Origin: Phocoena phocoena
Lineage: Eukaryota > Chordata > Mammalia > Artiodactyla > Phocoenidae
Reading direction: 5' to 3'
Assembly: GCF_963924675.1 (NCBI RefSeq)
Contig: NC_089230.1
Coordinates: 70,547,223-70,611,222 of the forward strand
Length of the DNA stretch: 64,000 nt
The notes under the pieces were generated by a model. It was not told the origin of the DNA and ran no database searches. It saw only the letters and a list, made by a program, of their open reading frames with translations. This document shows positions 56,541-64,000 of the stretch, one piece after another. The translations under genes were made by a program, and so were the position numbers. Within the stretch, counting starts at the first letter, position 1. Each line of letters opens with the position of its first letter.

Positions 56541-57058
56541 TATGGCAGGTAAACTTATAGGTGAAAATGGTTATCTTGAAACAAGGATGCTCACTATCAC
56601 TGCTTCTTTTCAACATTGTACTAGAAGTCCTAGACAACACAGTTAGGCAAAGAAATAAATCGTAGTTATTAATATTAGAAAGGAAGAATTAAAGCTGTCA
56701 TTATTTGCAGACAACATGATTTCTTATGCAGAAAAGGCAAAATAATCTCAGATAATCCACTAACATTAATTAATAAATTTAGAATTTCTATATATCAATA
56801 ACAATTACATAATAAACAGGTTAAAGAATACTTTATAATGATATCAAAACAGCAAATTCATAGAAATAAATCTAATAAAAAATGTGTAAGACCACTAAAC
56901 TGTAAATATTGTTAAGAGAAATGTTTTTAAAGACCTTGATATATGGAGAAATACACCATGTTTATGGATTAGAATACTCAATATTGTAAAGATATTAATT
57001 TTCCTAAAGTTGATGTTTAGATTCAAAGCAGTCCTAATCAAAATCTCAATAGTGATCA
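56541..57058 (+). repeat. L1 ORF2 fragment, plus strand, second copy
   Basis: 'acaaggatgctcactatcactgcttcttttcaac', 'tgtcattatttgcagacaacatgatttc' (mutated FADD box), 'ccatgtttatggattagaatactc', 'gattcaaagcagtcctaatcaaaatc'. It covers a region overlapping that of 55895-56240, so it is a separate copy or a duplication. Confidence 0.8.
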
Positions 57059-57690
57059 CTAGGTCAGTGATGACTTAGATTTCTTGCTTTGAAATTTAGC
57101 TATATGATTATGGTATCCACTGGTGTTAGAAAAGGTGGTCTGTACAGATTTTGAGTGGTTATTGAGGAAGTGGGCTTTCCTACTGCACAAGAGATCATGA
57201 CTTCTGACTTTAGGTCTACATAATGCCACTCAGGTGAATGACTGGTCAGCTAATTTGACAAATTATCATAATTATGATCAATTGCTAATAACTGCAAACA
57301 ATTATGCAAGAAGCCATGCTAATTACTGAGCTGGGAAAATTAAATTCTAGCATGGCTGGAATTAATTAATTTCAAAAAGTCTGAAATATAGGAAGTCCCA
57401 CTAGTTTGGCTTTTATTTACCAGTGAATTATTTTTAGAATATACAAGATAATAATCATATTGTGAGTTTATGGCAAAGAAAAGAGGATGAAAACCTTTGG
57501 TTTTTCACCGCGTCGTATTCAAGGAGACTTTGAAAAAGACATCCTTGATGAAAATGGTTCTGGGTCACTTTGATCATCATGATAATTATTCAAACACTAA
57601 TATGGTTTTTTTTGGTTTAACTTTAATTTCTAGTAACTGTGATGTCATCAAACAGAAGTGCACTCAAATGCTGTCCACTTTCACCCTCAT
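57059..57690. other. Unassigned sequence
   Basis: No repeat recognised. The 153-codon plus frame 57497-57958 starts here and runs into L2-like text. It has no domain I recognise. Confidence 0.35.
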
Positions 57691-59282
57691 CACTCTTAGG
57701 TTCAGAAAAAGAAACAACCTTCCCTTTCAAAGCAATTCAAAAGCAATGATCCCCTCTTTCGCCTTCATCTCTATAATATTCCCCCTCTTCTGTTCCACCC
57801 TACAGCCTTGGTTTCTCACTCCAAACAGGTTCACTTCTCTTCCACCCAAAAACAAACAAAAGGTTTTCTATGAAGCTTTATCTTTCTCTTGCTACAGCCT
57901 TATTTCTGTTTTCTTCCTCAGTCAAACTCTTCAAAGAATAATGTACCATGCAGGTTAAAGTATTCTTATTTTCTAAATGGTCTTTGACTGGCATTTCTCT
58001 TCTAACCCGACCATTCCATTAATATCTTTCTAATAATTTTATATGATGTACCATGTTCAGTTCTTATTTGATTTCCCTACCTTCATCAATATTTATTTCA
58101 CCACACCTTCCTCCTTGAAACTCTTTCTTCCTGGGCATCTACTCCTCCACACTGCCTTTCTCCCCACCTCTTTATTTCATCTTAGTCTTCTTCACTAACT
58201 CTTCTTTCTTCACTCATCACTTAAATATAAGTATTCACCAAGATTTATCTTTAATACTTTTCTTTTCTCAATCTACATCTCTTCCTAGACCATTTCATTC
58301 ATGCTCTTGCCTTTAACTATAGCATGATAAGTTCCCCAATTGTGTTTCTAACATACAGCTTACCTGAAAAATCTGATTGCCTACTAAAAATTCCCATCAA
58401 AATGTCCCATGAGCAGGCAAATTCAACATGACCTAAATCACTCCTTATCTTTCCACCCACTCCCAACTACTTCACCCAATTTCCTTTAACCCCTTTAGTG
58501 ATTCAATGTCTATCCAGTCTCAAAAATATTTACAACTCAAAGATATTTTAAATCTTTATATTCTCCTTCCTTGGCCATATCCAATTAAACATCAACTCTT
58601 ACGTATCCCATCTCTCAGATATCTCTTGAATGTAGACCTTCCCAGTCACTGTCTTAGTTCTGTGTTTTCCCATCTCTTACATGGATTTTTGGGTTAATTT
58701 CCTGACCTTCCTGTCTCCAATCTTCTCCCTCACCCTCATTCTTTTCTTTTCTGTTAGGTGAATTGTCCTATTAAAATGCAAATCAGACACTTATCTGTTT
58801 TCAGCCCTGCTTGGGGTCTCCACTACCCTTGCCCAAACTCAAGGACCTTACGTTGGCCTTACAGTGTCCTCATAGCTCTCTAGTTTTCTCCAGCATTAAT
58901 GAACTAACTACATCTTCCCTGAGTTTGCTATGTTGCTCAGTCCTCTCTGCCTTTGTACATGCTGTTTCTTTTTCCTACTGTGCTTTCTGCAATTTGTTCA
59001 TCTGACATATTCCTATCTATACTTTAAAACTGTTCTGGGAAGCCCTTCCCTGACAGAGTCAATCAGTGATTCCTTTGTTCTACCTGTTTACCATCTCCAT
59101 ACTTCTATTATTACAGTTCCCAGAGTGGTTAGTGATTGCCTATTTACAATTCTGCCTCAGACACTACTCTAAATTTCTTGAGAACAGAAGCCACGGTTTA
59201 TATATTTTCTAGTGTCTATCACTGTGTCTGGCACATAGTAGGTGCTCTAAAGCACCTAATACCGAGTTGAATGAATTCTTCG
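57691..59282 (+). repeat. L2 LINE, long sense copy with 3' end
   Basis: Pyrimidine-rich L2 body (for example 'cttttcttttctcaatctacatctcttcc', 'gctgtttctttttcctactgtgctttctgc', 'gggaagcccttccctgacag'). It ends with the L2 terminus 'gtgtctggcacatagtaggtgctc...' at 59224-59247 and 'gttgaatgaatt'. Frames inside it (58506-58697, 58811-59005, 58930-59172) are relics of the LINE, not host genes. The 5' limit is soft. Confidence 0.7.
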
Positions 59283-60598
59283 TGGATGTCTAGCAAGAGC
59301 ATGACATTTCACGAATGAATAACAGAACAAATTCAAATGGTTTGAGGTTTTTTAATTCAAAAAACCTCATTGTCATGTGATGTGTGCCAACCATGCTGGC
59401 TCTGAGGATACATAGCAAATGAACAATCATTAGCTTCGCCTGCACAGAGCATAAAGTCCAGGAATTATCAGGGTCTTCCTCTCCACCCCGCTGAGACCAT
59501 GGCTTCCTGCTCTCCAGGTTGTCCTGCTTTCTCTCTTCCCTGTTTCTTGTGGTTTGTTTGAATTTTGTGCTAATCTGAATTCCTCACGAACACCTTCCAT
59601 CACCTGCTCACTGATCCATGACCTGTTCGTTTGACTGAATTGCATTTTAAAGGTCCCTGGCTTGACTTCACTGGTCCCAATGCTGACTGCTGTGAAATGA
59701 CCTCCATCCCAAGTGACTATCATTCATGTTTTCTCCCCAAAATACAATGTACCTACAGTGTTAATGCAAATAAGCCCCATGTCATATTAGCAAATATGGT
59801 AAATTCAAGACCAGTAGACCAGAAATAACCTGCCTCTTGTTATCTTATGCGGTCATGTGCACCAAACTGGAATATTTCTTTCCTCAAAGGTGGGAAGTGA
59901 GTCAGAGGCCATCTGTGTGGCCCTTGCTCACCAGTCCTGAGTGACCGATAATTAATTTAGGTCGAATGTGATTAGTCCCTTGTTAACAGCAGTTTTTCTG
60001 CACTTTCCTCAGTTGGCTCTGGAGATACACCATCGAGCGTGATGTATGACTCCTGGCACAGAATGAAACCTGAGCCTGTGAAAGGACGGGGAAGCTGCTC
60101 TGTGCCTTGCTAATGAATTTAGGGGCTCAACACTCTTATCTAAAGTGCAGTAAAGAGGGGTCCTCAAAGAGCAGGAGTCCAGGCTACACAGAAGAAACAA
60201 CAGGAGAAGCTTCACTTTCTTTGACTTTTCGAGTCCTATCACCTCGGTTTGCGCTTCAAAGCCACTTACGCTGCTCTAAGGGAAAGGGCAAAGTGTGTTT
60301 ATTAAAGAGAGGGAGGGACCTGAGAGAGGGAGGCTATTTGTAGTGAACTGAAAAAATTATTTTTTATCAGAAGTTATAAAATCAGGCTAACTGAAAATAT
60401 TTCAATACATAAAATTTTCTTTTAAATGGTAAAAGATCATTCAGCTACTCTATTACCAATTCACCATATTTGTATATTGCTATCATCCTTCTGTATCTAC
60501 TTTGTATATGAATTTTATGAAAATTTTATTTTCCAGGAAATAAAACTTGAGAGTGTTTGATTAATATTCATTCCCTGCACTGTAAGGACATATACAGG
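59283..60598. other. Unassigned non-coding sequence
   Basis: No repeat recognised. 59880-60340 has a more even composition than its surroundings. Overlapping opposite frames at 60009-60343 have no domain or splice support. Confidence 0.4.
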
Positions 60599-60737
60599 AA
60601 AGGAAAAGAGAAGAAGGTGGGGAAAAGGAGAGAGGGAAGGAGGAAAAGAAGCAAATAGAGAAAGGAAAGAAAGGAAGGAAGGAAGGAAGGGAGGGAGGGA
60701 GGGAAGAAGGGAAGAAGGGAGGAGGGGAGGAAGGAAG
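60599..60737. repeat. (GGAA)n-rich purine tract
   Basis: Purine-rich from 60599. It is strictly A/G for 81 bp at 60657-60737, mostly GGAA and GGGA units. The minus strand gives artefactual Pro/Ser/Phe-rich frames. Confidence 0.95.
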
Positions 60738-61110
60738 TAATTTTTCCTTTGTACCAAAGTAAGGCAAAATGGTATCCTCCTACCCTCAACTCCCAGCACA
60801 AACTTCTACATTAGGACCATGGACAGCCAAGTCAGTTCTTTCTCTCCTAGAGAATATTGGAGGCAGGCTCTCAGACTTCCATATAATCCACGTGGGCTCA
60901 CCCTCACCCTCATCTCTGCCCGCAGATCTGTCAGGCACATCCCACAAAGATCTCAACAAAGGTGAAAATGACTGACTAGTACAAGGACTCGGTTCTCTGT
61001 TTTATAAGAAGTACAAATTTATATTAAACTACCATAAATTGATTAGAAGAATTCTAACATGAGATTTAGAATTTCTCCACACCATATAACTGCTTAAAAT
61101 TATGTCCTAC
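60738..61110. other. Unassigned sequence
   Basis: Nothing recognised. Confidence 0.4.
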
Positions 61111-61735
61111 CTAAAGTGAAACTGTTTTAAAATATGTTTTGGAACTAGGGTCTTGCTTTGTGTTACTGCCTCCAGTCCAAGACCACCAGAAATACACCAG
61201 GAGTTGAACTGGTTGCCTTGTTGCAATGAGGGAGAACGCACACCAGAGAGATGGTGGGCATCTCAGTAAGTGGGTGTTAGAAATTATTACAGGGCTTGGG
61301 CTTGTCTTAGGTGATTTGGGGCATAGTTCATGGGGGCTTTTCTCTGGTTGGGTCACTTCAGGAAGTGGGGGTAATTCTGTAATTTAATATCAATAAAGTT
61401 TATCTAAAAGGAGGGAAGACTAGAGAGGGCAAGGCTGTAATTGGTGAAGAAGCAGCAGTCACTCATGTAGCCCCGACAGGGCAACTTTTGGTCATCTTTG
61501 TGGGTTGGAAATATTCCTGTTTTTGTCTGTGTTCAGGAAAGATCAAGGAGTGCTCTCATTTTTTGTCTTGATCCACATGGACACAGGATGCCTTGGCTGA
61601 CGTTGGTGTTTTTTTGAAATGGCTTATGTTCAACAGAAAGCCAAGGCCTAGCTGGTGGTGCCAGCCCAACTCCTGGATGTCAGGGACCACTTTCCTCTCG
61701 TGCAAGCTAGAATTCACTAAAACAAAGGAAAAATG
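61111..61735. repeat. LTR-like dispersed repeat
   Basis: A coherent block with LTR-like features: AATAAA at 61391, 'gttgcaatgagggagaacgcacacc', 'gggcttgggcttgtcttaggtgatttggg'. I recall similar text from endogenous retrovirus LTRs but cannot name the family. No viral gene adjoins it. Confidence 0.35.
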
Positions 61736-63550
61736 ATAGAATTTTCGTTTGTAATTCAGAAGTCAAAATAAAGAGGTACATTTCTTTCAATTTTCCAAAG
61801 GCATGTAAAGGGAACCTAGATTTTAAAGTCAAATGGATGTGGAAGAAACTGAAGAATCTAGTTACCTTGCGATATATCTACTAAAAAAGGCAAAACAATG
61901 TAATCATTATTTAGTTGTTTAGAACATGCTGAGATTGAATCTGTGTATTCACTTTTTTTTATATTATTATTACATTTTTAACCTGAGATGATATACAGAT
62001 AAGTTGGTGTGTCTTTTTACTTTTTAAAATAAAGTTATTGAAAAAAGGAGTAGTTCTATGTAAATACTTTTGTGTAAATCATGCATTTAGAATAAGACAC
62101 AACATATATACATCTGCTGAAAATACAAGAAAATCTTATTTAGTATAGGAATTTTAAATGGAATAGAGTTTGTTGTAGTATTCCAGGATTTAGGACAAGT
62201 CTACCAAGTGAAGTCTGGGTCAAAGCATGAACAAAACGTTGAGAACTTAGACAATCAGAGAATATTTGTCAGTGATTCAAAAAAGCTAGTAACTAGAAAG
62301 ATCGTTTTCCACTGAACTTATCCTCAAAAGTGCCTTACTTTTCAACTTCAATTTGCTAGTATAGACTTGGCTTTAGTTTTGTAAATAAAAAAAAATGTTT
62401 GAAAGGTAGTTAGAAACTACAACAAAATTAAGGCCAAAACCATGAAAGTAAAGCAAACTGAAAAACCCAAGTGAATACTGTGAACGCTCCTAGACTAAAC
62501 TGATCAAGGGAGTGAGTTTGGATCATATTTGATATTACATTTAAAATTGACATGTTAATTCTTAATGTTTAAATCTGGGTTTGAAAGAGTTTCTCAAAGA
62601 TTCCTAAAATCACTTAAGGCTTCCAGAATAGTACAAATTGTTATTCTTGAGAATTTTGCTGAAGGGCTTGACAATGGACTGTTAGAAAATATTTACAGAC
62701 ACTTTCTAAATAATTCAAGTTTTGAACTTTGCAGAACATGTCTTCATTGTGTAGCAAGAAATTATTATTTTGTGTATATTGACATCTCCCTTCAGATGAC
62801 AATCATACAGTTCCTCTGCAGTAAATATATTTGCCTTTGAGGCCATTCTACTTCAAAAATGAACTCAGACCTGAATAGTTTACCATATACTATTTCCACT
62901 GGAAGACCACGGTTATGCAAGAAAGGGCATTTTGCCTGAGTAGGTTTAGGAGAAACACTGACATTTAGTCTTTGAAAACACTATGAAGGGGAGACTGACT
63001 CAAGTCAAGTTAAGGTACTTGTGACACAAATCCCTAGCAGGTTTCTATCCCAGGCCTGAGTTGAAAATAAATGGGACATGGGGGTAACCCTGACAAAAGA
63101 GCTGTTTTCAAAATCTCTGCACAATGTACAGAGACTGCTGGCAGAGCAAGTTGTATGTGCATTTATATAATGGTGGCAACTGAAGAAAAAGAGTTACATG
63201 GATATGAAACTGTATATCATCAGAATGATTTGACTTTCAATTTAAAGGAAACTCTAAAGTGACAGAGTGAACTGCTGCAGATCCATGTGGGAACACAGAC
63301 ATCACTGTTATCCTATATTTGAGAAAACAACCCAGACAGTGGATCCTAAAATTTCCTCTGGAAATTTTCTTGGAGTCTAGGGATGGTGCTTTCTAATCTT
63401 CCCATATCCTTTTCACCTACAGCTAATAACTCCTTGAGGGTGATGGGTAGGGAAGACCCTCAGGTGATAGAAAAGAAGTACTATTTCAAGAACCATGAAT
63501 GATGCCTTTGGAAAATCTGGTCATTTGAAACAAATAAAAATTAAAGTTTC
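61736..63550. other. Unassigned AT-rich sequence
   Basis: About 1.8 kb, AT-rich, no exon or repeat assigned. A 91-codon plus frame at 62565-62840 lacks recognised domains. Confidence 0.4.
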
Positions 63551-63553
63551 TCT

Positions 63554-63840
63554 TTAACAAACACTTACATTGTGCCAGTCACTCTTCTAAGCACTTTATG
63601 AATATTGAGTCATTTACTATTCATAGCAACTCTATATATTACCCAAGGGGAAACTGAGGCACCCAAAGTATTTTTTTAAATTTTATTTATTTTTTTATAC
63701 AGCAGGTTCTTATTAGTTATCCATTTTATACATATTAGTGTATATATGTCAACCCCAAAGTTATGCAGTTCGTAAATGTCGGTGTCAGAATGCAGACCCA
63801 GGCATCTTGCTCCAGAGTCTGTGCACTTTATTATGCTACA
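63554..63840 (-). repeat. MIR SINE, minus strand, split by an L1 end
   Basis: Left half 63554-63669 ('cattgtgccagtcactcttctaagcactttatg', 'ccaaggggaaactgaggcaccc'). Right half 63754-63840 ('tcagaatgcagacccaggcatcttgctccagagtctgtgcac'). Together they give a nearly complete reversed MIR with an L1 fragment inserted at the 63669 boundary. Confidence 0.85.
63662..63761 (-). mobile_element. 84-bp L1 fragment with premature tail, inserted in MIR
   Basis: Insert 63670-63753 between exact 8-bp duplications cccaaagt (63662-63669, 63754-63761). In reverse it is an internal piece of the L1 3'UTR ('ggataactaataagaacctgctgtata') followed at once by an A-rich tail. The usual last ~150 bp of the 3'UTR are missing, so the transcript ended, or was primed, early. 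Confidence 0.85.
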
Positions 63841-64000
63841 CGTACAGGTTTTACCATTTGTACATCAGTTCTGCACCAGGTGGCCAGGCTGCTCTGCAGC
63901 TGCCGTGCACCAAGCAGAGCACATACTTCCCTACATTCTGGTTACTCTACATGAGCAATGAGTGACCTGTTGAGAACGAAATGTTATAACTTGCTAGGGA

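Noticed and set aside
57497..57958. 153-codon plus-strand open frame
   Set aside because: Its second half lies in pyrimidine-rich L2-like text, it has no domain I recognise, and splice context is absent.
60515..60801. Pro/Ser/Phe-rich minus-strand frames
   Set aside because: Artefact of the (GGAA)n purine tract read on the other strand.
1..64000. CRISPR array, prophage, operon or other prokaryotic system
   Set aside because: The sequence is plainly mammalian: SINEs, L1, L2, MIR, LTRs, microsatellites and no dense long ORFs. Direct repeats present are transposon TSDs or microsatellites.

Overview
This window looks like an intergenic or deep-intronic stretch of a cetacean nuclear genome, probably a toothed whale. 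The main clue is seven tRNA-derived SINEs of the CHR type (A/B-box head, 'ggcttccctggtgg' start, poly-A or poly-T end). Several are very similar to each other and still flanked by target-site duplications. L1 3' ends of the cetartiodactyl type, plus ancient mammal-wide MIR, L2, MLT1 and Tigger repeats, fill much of the rest. I recognised no Bov-tA or BovB ruminant repeats. There are no bacterial-style genes, CRISPR arrays, rRNA genes or functional tRNA genes. Family names come from memory of consensus motifs, not from a search.

Layout. 0-4.4 kb: old L1-like and MIR fragments in unassigned sequence. 4.4-8.8 kb: an L1 with a 5' end but a large internal deletion, next to a minus-strand L1 set in a MIR. 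9-12 kb: L2 and an MLT1 LTR. 12-21.4 kb: unassigned sequence, one CHR SINE, a tiny inverted L1, L2, and a 5'-truncated L1 with an in-frame ORF2 tail. 22.4-27.5 kb: the most gene-like part, with a short CpG-rich patch and several exon-like segments on the + strand. 29.8-33.1 kb: MIR, LTR-like repeats and a complete small Tigger-type element. 34.3-38.7 kb: ancient L1/HAL1-like sequence broken by an MLT1 LTR and a younger L1 end. 40-47 kb: two CHR SINEs, a (CTTC)n tract, an inverted L1, and a double L1 3' end. 49.4-51.4 kb: unassigned sequence with a 120-codon minus ORF. 51.8-57.1 kb: a nested stack of minus-strand L1, MLT1 and three CHR SINEs, then plus-strand L1 ORF2 remnants. 57.7-59.3 kb: L2. 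59.3-64 kb: mostly unassigned, with a long purine tract, an LTR-like block and a MIR split by an L1 end.

No protein-coding gene is established. The best candidate is a phase-compatible three-exon chain (22541-22585, 23982-24072, 25280-25461) that would encode about 105 residues and match no family I know. It rests only on splice-site consensus and open frames and could be chance. Other long open frames are mostly translations of SINE, L1 or LTR sequence, or have nothing that separates them from chance.
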